From a virus, in the IMG/VR virus record IMGVR_UViG_3300027600_000247, positions 1 through 31,900 of that record: DNA of 31,900 nt; one strand, given 5' to 3'. The notes below the pieces were generated by a model. It searched no databases. It worked only from the letters and a program-made list of their open reading frames with translations, and had not been told where the DNA came from. Made by a program: the position numbers and the translations under genes. Every line of letters begins with the position of its first letter. The first letter of the stretch is position 1. Positions 1 through 6,656 of the stretch are shown one piece after another.

Positions 1-496
1 TCATCCATGGGCGAATTGCAGTATCCACATATGATATATTAGTCTCGAGAAAAGATATACGCAACGCATCTAATTCATTACGACCCTCAGTAAGGATACC
101 ACCCAAGTAACCAGCAGATTTTTCTACAGCAGCCCTTTTAGTTGTAATCCCGTCAGATATAAAATCAACACCCGTAGCCAACATATTTCCCAAATACCAC
201 CCATTTATTTCTTTTGTAGTTGCTGTCACAATCTCTTGACGCTGATCATCTACATCCCATGATTTTGCAGCGTCGGCCCCCTTCACGCCATATGATATTG
301 ATGGATTTGATAAAGGCTCAGACAAATATGTATTCATCACTCGAGGCACTGTCAGTTCTACAGACCACATAGTCTTGAGAGGAATTGACGTAGGCCATTT
401 TCCTAACAAATCCAAAAAAGCAGGTATTGGTCCTTTGTCGGCGTCGGCACCAGCTGCTAGATTAAATTTATATGGTTGAGGTTCTGGGCAATACAT
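1..496 (-). CDS. Probable baseplate/tail structural protein, N-terminal part (cut by window edge)
   Basis: An open frame on the minus strand begins with ATG at 496 and runs without a stop to base 1, so about 165 residues are visible and the C-terminus lies outside the window. It starts MYCPEPQPYKF and contains MWSVELTVPRV, GWYLGNMLATGVDFI and, near the cut, LRISFLETNISYVDTAIRPW. The last stretch (a beta strand ending in F-L-E-T-N, then a short helix and R-P-W) recalls baseplate and tail-tube-junction proteins of contractile phages, but I recognise this only loosely. It begins 8 nt after the stop of the upstream gene, so the two are probably cotranscribed. The coding call is solid. The functional call is inference from a weak resemblance and from the phage context. 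Confidence 0.6.
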   Translation of the reverse strand, partial: MYCPEPQPYKFNLAAGADADKGPIPAFLDLLGKWPTSIPLKTMWSVELTVPRVMNTYLSEPLSNPSISYGVKGADAAKSWDVDDQRQEIVTATTKEINGWYLGNMLATGVDFISDGITTKRAAVEKSAGYLGGILTEGRNELDALRISFLETNISYVDTAIRPWM

Positions 497-504
497 AATT
501 GAGT

Positions 505-870
505 TTATTCTTTTTTCAATGAGTATGCACCATTTATGAGAATGAGCATTAACCCATTAGCAGAGTTCAATCTCTTTTCGGGTTCTTTTTCGGTAGGCCG
601 TACGTTATAGAATGTCATTATTTCTTGTGCTATTGGGTCTGTTACTTTCATAATCGAGCCAGGAGCAGATTTATCTATATTCTTTAGCATTTGGTCGGCA
701 GATGTCGTTAGTGTCTGTGATACCTTGTTGTAAGGACGAAATTGATTTTTGTCCTTGGTTGTAGTGATGTTCTGATGTTTACGGTCGAAATTATCAGGAT
801 TGTACCCACGATAATCCTTTTCACCTAATAATTTCACTTGATAATATGCAACCAATTCGTTATAATTCAT
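505..870 (-). CDS. Hypothetical protein, possibly structural
   Basis: This is a 121-residue protein starting MNYNELVAYYQVKLLG and ending in a small hydrophobic strand (GLMLILINGAY) followed by lysines. I chose the ATG at 870 over the in-frame ATG at 912 for three reasons: a TAAATA box and an AGGA sequence lie directly before it, it leaves room for the divergent primase start at 896, and the extra residues would overlap the primase. The middle is polar and rich in K, N, D and T (residues about 30-70), with no motif I recognise. It is followed after 8 nt by the probable baseplate gene, so a tail or baseplate role is a guess from position only. Confidence 0.65.
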   Translation of the reverse strand: MNYNELVAYYQVKLLGEKDYRGYNPDNFDRKHQNITTTKDKNQFRPYNKVSQTLTTSADQMLKNIDKSAPGSIMKVTDPIAQEIMTFYNVRPTEKEPEKRLNSANGLMLILINGAYSLKKE

Positions 871-878
871 ATAGTCCT

Positions 879-890
879 TATTTATACTTA
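879..890 (-). promoter_or_regulatory. Putative late promoter box for the 870-1 minus-strand genes
   Basis: Read on the minus strand the sequence is TAAGTATAAATA, which contains the T4 late-promoter consensus TATAAATA exactly. It ends 8 nt before the ATG at 870, with AGGA in between. It fits the series of TAAATA/TAAGTA boxes seen before other structural genes here. The match is direct. Promoter function is inferred from T4 biology. Confidence 0.55.
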
Positions 891-895
891 GAGAG

Positions 896-1930
896 ATGAG
901 CGAATTTGACAATAATTTACCAGCTGATTATGTGCTTGAGAAGTTTTACCTTCATGCAGGCAAAGCTCGGCGAGTTGGGGACAAATATAACGCATCATGC
1001 CCAATATGCAGAGAAGGTAAAAGTTGGTTAAAGAAAAAAAGGCTTTACTATTACCCAGGTTCAAATTCAATGTTTTGCCATAATTGTCAAAACTCATGGA
1101 CGGCGCTGTGGTGGATTAAAGAGGTCACAGGACAAAGCCCGTCTCAAATTGTTAATGATGCCATGAAAAATTATGGATTTGATATGGGCACCGGTGGCAA
1201 ATTTTTTAAGAAATTAGAGGCATCATCACAGACATACACAATTCCGGACCTACCCACCGATGCAATCAATCTGCTAGATGATAATGTAATCGATTTTTAT
1301 AAAAGTGACCCTGCTGTAACGAAAGCAGTTAAGTATCTTAAAATGAGAAAATTAGATACTGCCATAAACAGACCAAAGGCGATTTATTTTTCACACAAGG
1401 ACAAATACCACGGAGATCGTATTATCATCCCATTTTACGATATTGGTAATAAAATCTGCTTTTACCAATCTAGAAAAATAAATGACAATGACGATGGCCC
1501 AAAATATTTGTCAAAAATCAATTCAGACAAAAGCATATTCAATTTGAATAATGTAAATAACGACATTGACTATTGCTTTATTTTTGAAGGCCCTGTAGAC
1601 GCATGCTTTGTCAAAAATGGAGTAGCAGTTGCGGGAATTGCATGCACTCCAAAACAAGAGAGCCAATTAGAAACACTAAAGGCGTTTTATAAAATTGTAT
1701 GGGTTTTGGACAATCCATATCAAGATCGCAATGAAGATGTTACTGATAAATTTATTGAATTAGTAGACAAAGGGGAAACCGTATTTGTATGGCCGGCTGC
1801 GTTATCTATATATAAAGATATCAATGATATTTGCATTGATAAGAAAATAAATGAATTTCCTTATCAAATTCTACTAAAGCATGCTAAGAACGGCATTGCT
1901 GCAAAAGCATCATACATGCAAATAAATTAA
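896..1930 (+). CDS. DNA primase, T4 gp61-like
   Basis: This 344-residue protein matches the length of T4 gp61 (about 342) and has the expected two-part layout. An N-terminal zinc ribbon has cysteines in CPIC (about residues 35-38) and CHNC (about 61-64). A TOPRIM-type catalytic core contains FIFEGPVDAC (about 230-239, with the conserved acidic E) and WVLDNPYQD (about 267-275). It would make the RNA primers for lagging-strand synthesis together with the phage helicase. The start is the ATG at 896, 25 bp from the divergent gene at 870. Its stop overlaps the stop of the convergent gene at 1927 by 4 bp, and I see no terminator between them. A TATACT sequence at 883-888 is a possible -10, but the matching -35 is poor. 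Confidence 0.88.
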   Translation: MSEFDNNLPADYVLEKFYLHAGKARRVGDKYNASCPICREGKSWLKKKRLYYYPGSNSMFCHNCQNSWTALWWIKEVTGQSPSQIVNDAMKNYGFDMGTGGKFFKKLEASSQTYTIPDLPTDAINLLDDNVIDFYKSDPAVTKAVKYLKMRKLDTAINRPKAIYFSHKDKYHGDRIIIPFYDIGNKICFYQSRKINDNDDGPKYLSKINSDKSIFNLNNVNNDIDYCFIFEGPVDACFVKNGVAVAGIACTPKQESQLETLKAFYKIVWVLDNPYQDRNEDVTDKFIELVDKGETVFVWPAALSIYKDINDICIDKKINEFPYQILLKHAKNGIAAKASYMQIN

Positions 1931-2772
1931 TCACCCTCGACTAAGCTTTTGGCGACATCAATGTAGTTAGTTTCCATCTTAGACAAAAGCTCGCGGCGTT
2001 TGATGTATAAATCGTAGTCCCACTTTGTAGCCAATTTTACATCGATTTCTTTAATTTGCTTGACGATTTTTTCATCCATGATAACATCTTCACCGATAAT
2101 GGTTTCATCGGCATCATCGATTAGTTCAGTGATGTTGTATTCTGCATTAAGACGTTCCATGTACTCATCAATGCTCTCGCCATTGACGAGACCTTCTTGA
2201 TTGATTTCAGCAAATAACTCACCGTCTGCTGTTTCAAGCACCATTCTATGCGATGCTGGCGATGACGATTTATACTCAAACCCGCAACGTGATAATCTCT
2301 CAATCACGATTTCAGACGGAGTTAATTCACTTTCAAAAGAATCAGCCATTCTAATGTTCTTAGCCTTGCGATCCGATGCGATAACAAACCCAGCAATAAT
2401 TTCTTTAAGTTCAGCTAAGTCGCTTGAAACACGCGCAACCTTATCCGAAATACGTGATGCAATTCCCTTAAACACACTATTATCTCTATCTAATACGTTG
2501 ACTTGTCGGTTAATAGATCCAGTCGCAGTATCATTTAGGTATTTGACAAACTCATCAATATTTTGAATCCAATCCTCTGCTGCGGCAACTTCGGCTTTGT
2601 ATCCAGTGTTAGGGGGTCCAGGCTCTACGTCTAATGCATCTTCAGGCACATCATTTTTTGCAAGACGATCACGAAGAGGTGCCTCATCTTGTTGTGCATC
2701 ATAATTGGTTTCAGATTCAGGAGCTTCCTGTTCGAGTAATGTGTTTAGGAAAATTTGTTTGAGGTTTGCCAT
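1927..2772 (-). CDS. Acidic hypothetical protein, possibly a head/prohead-internal protein
   Basis: This is a 281-residue acidic protein starting MANLKQIFLNTLLEQ. I use the ATG at 2772 rather than the one at 2796 because a TAAATA box lies 8 nt upstream and the alternative would overlap the promoter of queC. After the short amphipathic N-terminal helix comes a proline- and acid-rich linker (about residues 20-65), then long helical, probably coiled segments (DKVARVSSDLAELKEIIAGF, about 130-150), and an acidic C-terminal half. There is no catalytic motif. The short N-terminal helix followed by a flexible acidic region resembles proteins packaged in or scaffolding T4-like heads, but I do not recognise a family. 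Having a late-type box is consistent with a virion role. Confidence 0.6.
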   Translation of the reverse strand: MANLKQIFLNTLLEQEAPESETNYDAQQDEAPLRDRLAKNDVPEDALDVEPGPPNTGYKAEVAAAEDWIQNIDEFVKYLNDTATGSINRQVNVLDRDNSVFKGIASRISDKVARVSSDLAELKEIIAGFVIASDRKAKNIRMADSFESELTPSEIVIERLSRCGFEYKSSSPASHRMVLETADGELFAEINQEGLVNGESIDEYMERLNAEYNITELIDDADETIIGEDVIMDEKIVKQIKEIDVKLATKWDYDLYIKRRELLSKMETNYIDVAKSLVEGD

Positions 2773-2780
2773 ACAATATT

Positions 2781-2786
2781 TATTTA
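2781..2786 (-). promoter_or_regulatory. Putative late promoter box for the acidic protein gene (2772)
   Basis: On the minus strand TAAATA, within CTAATAAATAAATATTGT, ends 8 nt before the ATG at 2772. It lies only 4 bp from the TTGCAA of the early-type promoter that reads the other way, so the two promoters share a 52-bp intergenic gap. Confidence 0.45.
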
Positions 2787-2790
2787 TTAG

Positions 2791-2819
2791 TTGCAACCAT
2801 CATTTCCGTATGTTATATT
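2791..2819 (+). promoter_or_regulatory. Sigma70-like early promoter of the queC operon
   Basis: TTGCAA at 2791-2796 and TATATT at 2814-2819 are separated by exactly 17 bp. Five bases then precede the ATG of queC at 2825. The same arrangement (TTGCAA, 17 bp, TATAAT, 5 bp, ATG) occurs before the dNMP kinase gene at 19435. That agreement, plus the lack of any Shine-Dalgarno, supports both the promoter and the queC start. By normal -10 to +1 spacing, transcription would begin at or next to the ATG. Confidence 0.6.
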
Positions 2820-2824
2820 TATTT

Positions 2825-3562
2825 ATGAATAAGGTTATTATCTTTAGCGGCGGCTTAGATTCCACAGTGCTGTTGTATGACGTCGCTTCAAAATTAGAAG
2901 AAGGTGAAGTTTTATATTGTTTGAATTTCTTCTATGGCCAAAAGCATTCCATTGAATGTGCCAGAGCAGCTGCAGTAGTAGATCATTTGGCGGCGCTTTC
3001 GAACAACAAAGTAATTTTACATGAAATTTCGTTGAAGCATGTTTTTGACTACTTGCAAACATCTGCATTGCTCAACGGAGAATATGACATACCAAAAGCA
3101 AAAGATGTTCTTGGAGATCCGCAGCCACTAAGTTACGTGCCTAATCGTAATATGATTATGCTGAGCACTGCGGTAGGTTTCGCTGAAAGCACAGAATCAA
3201 ATGAAGTATATTATGGAGCACAACAAGCAGATACTCTGTCGGGTTATTGGGACGCTTCTGCAGAGTTTTTGGAAGCAATTAATAGAGTTATTTGCCTTAA
3301 TCGTAAAAATAGCATTGAAATTAAAGCACCTCTAATGACGATGAATAAAGAAGAAATCATTAGAAGAGGTGCAGAATTAAACGTACCATTCGAACTGACA
3401 TGGACATGCTACGACCCGGTTTATATTCCGGGTGTTAAAACACTTTCATGCGGCGAATGTGTCGCATGCGCCAATAGATTACAAGGATTTATTAATGCCG
3501 GGTTAAAAGATTCCATGGAATATGCAATTTCCATTGACTATGAGAAATACGGCATTCAATGA
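2825..3562 (+). CDS. queC: 7-cyano-7-deazaguanine (preQ0) synthase QueC
   Basis: This 245-residue PP-loop ATPase has SGGLDST at residues 8-14 (ATP pyrophosphatase loop) and, near the C-terminus, the zinc-binding cysteines of the family: TWTCYDP (about 194), then CGECVAC (about 208-214). QueC converts 7-carboxy-7-deazaguanine to preQ0 using ATP and ammonia, and its length fits the family (about 220-245). I chose the ATG at 2825 because the PP-loop normally lies within 10-15 residues of the N-terminus. An upstream in-frame ATG at 2705 would overlap the divergent gene and the promoter. It overlaps the next gene by 4 bp (ATGA) and leads the operon. In phages QueC usually supplies base modification of DNA. 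The other preQ0 genes (folE, queD, queE) and dpdA are not in the window. Confidence 0.93.
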   Translation: MNKVIIFSGGLDSTVLLYDVASKLEEGEVLYCLNFFYGQKHSIECARAAAVVDHLAALSNNKVILHEISLKHVFDYLQTSALLNGEYDIPKAKDVLGDPQPLSYVPNRNMIMLSTAVGFAESTESNEVYYGAQQADTLSGYWDASAEFLEAINRVICLNRKNSIEIKAPLMTMNKEEIIRRGAELNVPFELTWTCYDPVYIPGVKTLSCGECVACANRLQGFINAGLKDSMEYAISIDYEKYGIQ

Positions 3563-4239
3563 GAATTATGAAAAGTACTGATATTTATTTCATCACAGCG
3601 ACAAAAATGCACCATTACGATTTTTGGTGTAATTCCCATCTTGGAAAGTTCTTGAGAAAGGCTAAAGTCTCGGACCAGACATATGTTGCTTATAACAATA
3701 AGCAAGGCCTATCCGAAATTTACAACCATGCAATTTTGGAATGTGAGCATGATTATGTAGTGTGTGTTCATGATGATGTCGTAATTGAAGATATTTTTTG
3801 GTTTGAAAAATTGAAAGAAGGATTTGAAAATTACGACATCTTGGGTCTTGCTGGTAGTTCTAATACAGAAATCAAATCACCGGCACTTTGGCATTTAATG
3901 TCACCTAGAGAACAATGGATGGGATTTGTGAATCATTATATTCCAAATACAAACCAATCTTTCGCAACATCTTTTGGACCTTCCCCATCTAGATGCATCG
4001 TTATGGATGGGCTGTTTTTAGCTGCTAATAGAAAGGCACTTATGGATAATGGTGTGCTTTTTGATCCTCAATTCGATTTCCATCATTATGATATTGATTT
4101 TTGTCTTCGCGCAAATAAAGCAGGGTTGAAAATGTCAACAGTTCCTATCCATGTCACACACGCATCAGGCGGACTGAGTTCTACAGATAATGAAAGATGG
4201 AAAAATAGTGAAAAGAGGTTTTTAGCAAAGTATAGTTAA
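3559..4239 (+). CDS. GT-A type glycosyltransferase (family 2-like)
   Basis: This 226-residue protein resembles the short glycosyltransferase family exemplified by the StrF/Glyco_tranf_2_5 type. It contains NNKQGLSEIYNHAI (about 46-59), then VVCVHDDVVIED (about 67-78, with the metal/sugar-nucleotide HDD), ILGLAGSS, then MDGLFLAANRKAL (about 148-160) and FDFHHYDIDFCLRANKAGL (about 171-189). Its ATG overlaps the queC stop, and the amidotransferase follows after 4 nt. The acceptor is not visible. It may add sugar to a modified base, a virion protein or a host surface polymer. Its position between queC and the amidotransferase makes the modified base worth considering, but that is inference. Confidence 0.8.
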   Translation: MRIMKSTDIYFITATKMHHYDFWCNSHLGKFLRKAKVSDQTYVAYNNKQGLSEIYNHAILECEHDYVVCVHDDVVIEDIFWFEKLKEGFENYDILGLAGSSNTEIKSPALWHLMSPREQWMGFVNHYIPNTNQSFATSFGPSPSRCIVMDGLFLAANRKALMDNGVLFDPQFDFHHYDIDFCLRANKAGLKMSTVPIHVTHASGGLSSTDNERWKNSEKRFLAKYS

Positions 4240-4243
4240 TCAT

Positions 4244-4864
4244 ATGTGCGGAATTTTTAAATCAACTAAATTGGAAAGATTCAATGAATTATACGACGCA
4301 AATACCGTTAGAGGGTTTAGTAGTTTTGGCGGAGTATTTCGGAGAAATAATAAACACACTATATACAAAAGTGATGACATGGATATCAGATTCAATGCGA
4401 ATGATGCATCTCTTTATCTTGGTCATCTGCGAGCGCCTACTGGGATTGGTCATACATTTACACCAATAAGATGCCATCCTTTTGAATATCGGAATTGGTT
4501 GGTTGCTCACAACGGCATCCTAACAAACCACAAAGAGCTTATTCCCGAACACATTCGAGACAATCATACATATGAAATAGATAGTAGTGTAATCCCGTTT
4601 CAATTGCATATCCATGGCTTTCAATGTTTTGAAAAATTTAAAGGAACGTGGGCTTGTTGGATGTATAATATTTTAACCAATCAGCTTTTTGTTACACGTT
4701 CGGATAATACTCTATTCATGGATCCAGAGACTGGGGATTTTTCTTCAACAGCTACAAATAGATGTAGTCAGAGCATCAACCCTAGAGTAGTATACGAAAT
4801 TAAAGATAATGAATTCATCGAAGTCCACAGTTATCAAACCAAGCCTCTTTATTTTATTCCATGA
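4244..4864 (+). CDS. Class II (Ntn-type) glutamine amidotransferase, stand-alone
   Basis: This 206-residue protein begins MCGIF, so removal of Met exposes the catalytic Cys2 of Ntn glutaminases. It continues with GHLRAPTG (60-67), HPF (78-80), AHNGIL (88-93, the oxyanion-hole HNG) and a C-terminal half like the GATase domains of GlmS and asparagine synthetase, with no synthetase domain attached. It would release ammonia from glutamine and pass it to a partner. In some archaea and in Campylobacter phage CP220-type viruses such a domain is fused to QueC (GAT-QueC), proposed to amidate preQ0 to archaeosine. Here it is a separate gene two positions after queC. The enzyme class is clear. Its partner is inferred from neighbourhood. 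Confidence 0.85.
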   Translation: MCGIFKSTKLERFNELYDANTVRGFSSFGGVFRRNNKHTIYKSDDMDIRFNANDASLYLGHLRAPTGIGHTFTPIRCHPFEYRNWLVAHNGILTNHKELIPEHIRDNHTYEIDSSVIPFQLHIHGFQCFEKFKGTWACWMYNILTNQLFVTRSDNTLFMDPETGDFSSTATNRCSQSINPRVVYEIKDNEFIEVHSYQTKPLYFIP

Positions 4865-5322
4865 GATGCAATGCTGGCATTGAGCCTAATATGCTATTAG
4901 ATCAGCATTTAATCGCAGAGCAATCTGAATTGCTTATTGTGGATGGCATGTTGAGAAAAAATAAATTCAAAATGAAATCAAAAGTACCCAACGAATTTAC
5001 GCTTGGGAAAGGACATATTTTATTTTGGACTGATAAGATTTTATACCTGCACAAGCGACATGTCGAAATAAAAGATGAAATTATTCGCAGGGGATATAAG
5101 GTAACAGACAAGAAGTTTATCCTCGACGACTATCCAGATGAATTGCTCAACGATTGGAGACCCCACAATAATGCAGTCGAAATAATCAAAAATCGAATTG
5201 CTGAAAAGATTTTGGCAAAAGGAGATAAAATATTTTGGCGCTATCAAGGATTATATATTGATTCTAAAGACATCCCGCTATATATTAACAAATTAACAAC
5301 ATCACCACTATATTATGTTTAA
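4861..5322 (+). CDS. Pyrimidine dimer DNA glycosylase / endonuclease V-like (T4 DenV family)
   Basis: This 153-residue protein aligns well with T4 endonuclease V (138 aa): LLDQHLIAEQSEL (12-24) against the T4 ADQHLMAEYREL, then LRKNK, then FTLGKGHILFWTDKILYLHKR (start 46) and a C-terminal FWRYQGLYI. The catalytic Glu falls at residue 23, the same number as in T4. However T4 uses Thr2 as its N-terminal nucleophile, and here the start reads MRCN, with Arg at position 2. No in-frame ATG lies just upstream, and the ATGA overlap with the previous stop supports this start. It would cut DNA at UV-induced dimers, or a related lesion or base. The role beyond the family is uncertain because of the missing Thr. 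Confidence 0.82.
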   Translation: MRCNAGIEPNMLLDQHLIAEQSELLIVDGMLRKNKFKMKSKVPNEFTLGKGHILFWTDKILYLHKRHVEIKDEIIRRGYKVTDKKFILDDYPDELLNDWRPHNNAVEIIKNRIAEKILAKGDKIFWRYQGLYIDSKDIPLYINKLTTSPLYYV

Positions 5323-5914
5323 CAAAGAAATTACACAATACGACGGCTCGCTGATTCATCAAAGATTTGCTTATAGATATTTTGGCAAGAATGTACATCC
5401 GCTTGGCAATATCATGGCATTTCGAGGATCAATGGAAGTAACAGATAATCTCGTTGACCTTGAAGATGCTCTCAAGAATGATTACATTTACAGTGAGGAC
5501 GCCATTCAGTTTGTTTGGGAACTTCCAAACGTCTGCAGGTTTGGTGGAGTAAGTTTCCAACGATTGTTCGCAGCGAAAGTTGCACAGCTTCTATGGGAAG
5601 AAGGAGTGCCAGGAGTATCTATCGAAGGAGACGACATTATGGTTAACAACGAATTTGTATCAGACCATCATTCATTGGTTCTTCCAAAAGGAAAGGCTAG
5701 TGTTTCTATTTGTCATGAAGTAAATGGTGCAAGTCTTGGACACTTAGCAGTGAATATCAGTGCAGGAGCAAAGGCACCAGCATTCGCTTACTCGACACGA
5801 GATGTATTAGGAGATAGTGATAAATTAACGAAATTTACAAATAATGTCATTAATGAGTTTTATGTTATGATTGATGACATTTTTGTCGCAACCTCAAAGA
5901 CGGCAATTCTCTAA
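5315..5914 (+). CDS. DUF366-like protein
   Basis: This 199-residue protein shows the pattern I associate with DUF366 (PF04017), a family known mainly from archaea. RFAYRYFG (18-25) is followed by IMAFRGSMEV (34-43) and LVDLEDAL (47-54). Later come a RLF..KVAQLL helix, a short strand pair around VSIEGDDIMVNNE, VNISAGAKAPAFAY and a C-terminal ATSKTAIL. The biochemical role of the family is not established as far as I know. It overlaps the DenV-like gene by 8 bp and touches the clamp-loader gene (TAATG). Being in one operon with queC and a GATase suggests a role in 7-deazaguanine chemistry, which is inference. The family call is from memory of the motif pattern. Confidence 0.6.
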   Translation: MFNKEITQYDGSLIHQRFAYRYFGKNVHPLGNIMAFRGSMEVTDNLVDLEDALKNDYIYSEDAIQFVWELPNVCRFGGVSFQRLFAAKVAQLLWEEGVPGVSIEGDDIMVNNEFVSDHHSLVLPKGKASVSICHEVNGASLGHLAVNISAGAKAPAFAYSTRDVLGDSDKLTKFTNNVINEFYVMIDDIFVATSKTAIL

Positions 5915-6297
5915 TGCTATTTGATTATCTTAAAAATATCCTTTATTCGAAACAACCAGAGTTGCTCGAAGAAGAAAATGACTTTGTGCCGTTTCTCATT
6001 CAAAGATGGCTATCAATGCATTCGCCAGAAGTTACATACATTCTGAACGAAACTACCAATAGATATTGGATGGCATTGGCTGATAAGCAAGATTGGTATA
6101 ATGCGTTTATGACCTCATTGCCGAGAGTAAAATTTCGTAAATTAAACTACATCAAGAAAGCAAAAGCGGAAAATAGCAAAGACGACGATACTGTAAAATT
6201 AATTGCCAAAAATATGGAAATTTCTGAAAGAGAAGTTCGGTTGTATTTGGAAAGAATTGATTTTAAGGTAAAAGATCTTGACATCTACAAAAAGTAA
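5914..6297 (+). CDS. Probable sliding-clamp loader small subunit (gp62-like)
   Basis: This is a 127-residue protein whose start shares a base with the previous stop (TAATG). The run FVPFLIQRWLSMHSPEV (24-40), followed by an asparagine and an aromatic helix, then ALADKQDWYNAFMTSLPRVK and a lysine-rich segment with a C-terminal helix-turn-like KNMEISEREVRLYL, resembles the short gp62 clamp-loader subunits of T4-like marine phages. It is shorter than T4 gp62 (187 aa). The partner would be the gp44 ATPase, which is not in this window. Placement among replication and repair genes agrees. The assignment rests on pattern memory only. Confidence 0.55.
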   Translation: MLFDYLKNILYSKQPELLEEENDFVPFLIQRWLSMHSPEVTYILNETTNRYWMALADKQDWYNAFMTSLPRVKFRKLNYIKKAKAENSKDDDTVKLIAKNMEISEREVRLYLERIDFKVKDLDIYKK

Positions 6298-6311
6298 CAT
6301 AAATCACCCAT

Positions 6312-6653
6312 ATGGAAAATTTAGAAAAATACAGTAGCTCCGCACTTCCTGAAGACTATGAAATCAGTGAATTGTTTGGTGATACACTAGCAATTGCTTA
6401 TAAAGATAATAACGGTGAAGGTCTTGTCAAGCGAGGCTCTCTGTGGGTAGACCCAGGTGTTACCTATAACATGTGGAGAGTAGGAGAAATTATTCTCAAG
6501 GGACCCAAATGCAGCGACAATGTCAAAGTAGGAGATATGGTTCTATTTCCTAATGATCGAGGGATTCCGGGCATCAAACATAAGGGGGTCGAAGTTCGAT
6601 ATATTAACGAGGATAGACTATTCGGCAAAGTAAGCCTCAAAGAGGAACAATAA
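6312..6653 (+). CDS. GroES/gp31-like head-assembly co-chaperonin
   Basis: This 113-residue protein has the GroES beta-barrel pattern. A strand ending LVKRGSLWVDPGV (38-50) and a mobile-loop position precede WRVGEIILKGP (55-65), then DNVKVGDMVLFP (69-80), where GroES has KVGDIVIF. The C-terminal VRYINEDRLFGKV (95-107) is equivalent to the GroES ED.L..V end. T4 gp31 (111 aa) replaces GroES on host GroEL to fold the major capsid protein, and this protein matches that length. It starts 14 nt after the gp62-like gene with no clear Shine-Dalgarno and lies in the same operon. A host-type GroES homologue acting on other substrates is the alternative. Confidence 0.78.
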   Translation: MENLEKYSSSALPEDYEISELFGDTLAIAYKDNNGEGLVKRGSLWVDPGVTYNMWRVGEIILKGPKCSDNVKVGDMVLFPNDRGIPGIKHKGVEVRYINEDRLFGKVSLKEEQ

Positions 6654-6656
6654 AAT

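Noticed and set aside
2705-2824. Upstream in-frame ATG extending QueC by 40 residues
   Set aside because: It would run antisense through the divergent gene's start and through the promoter, and would move the PP-loop far from the N-terminus. The ATG at 2825 fits the family.
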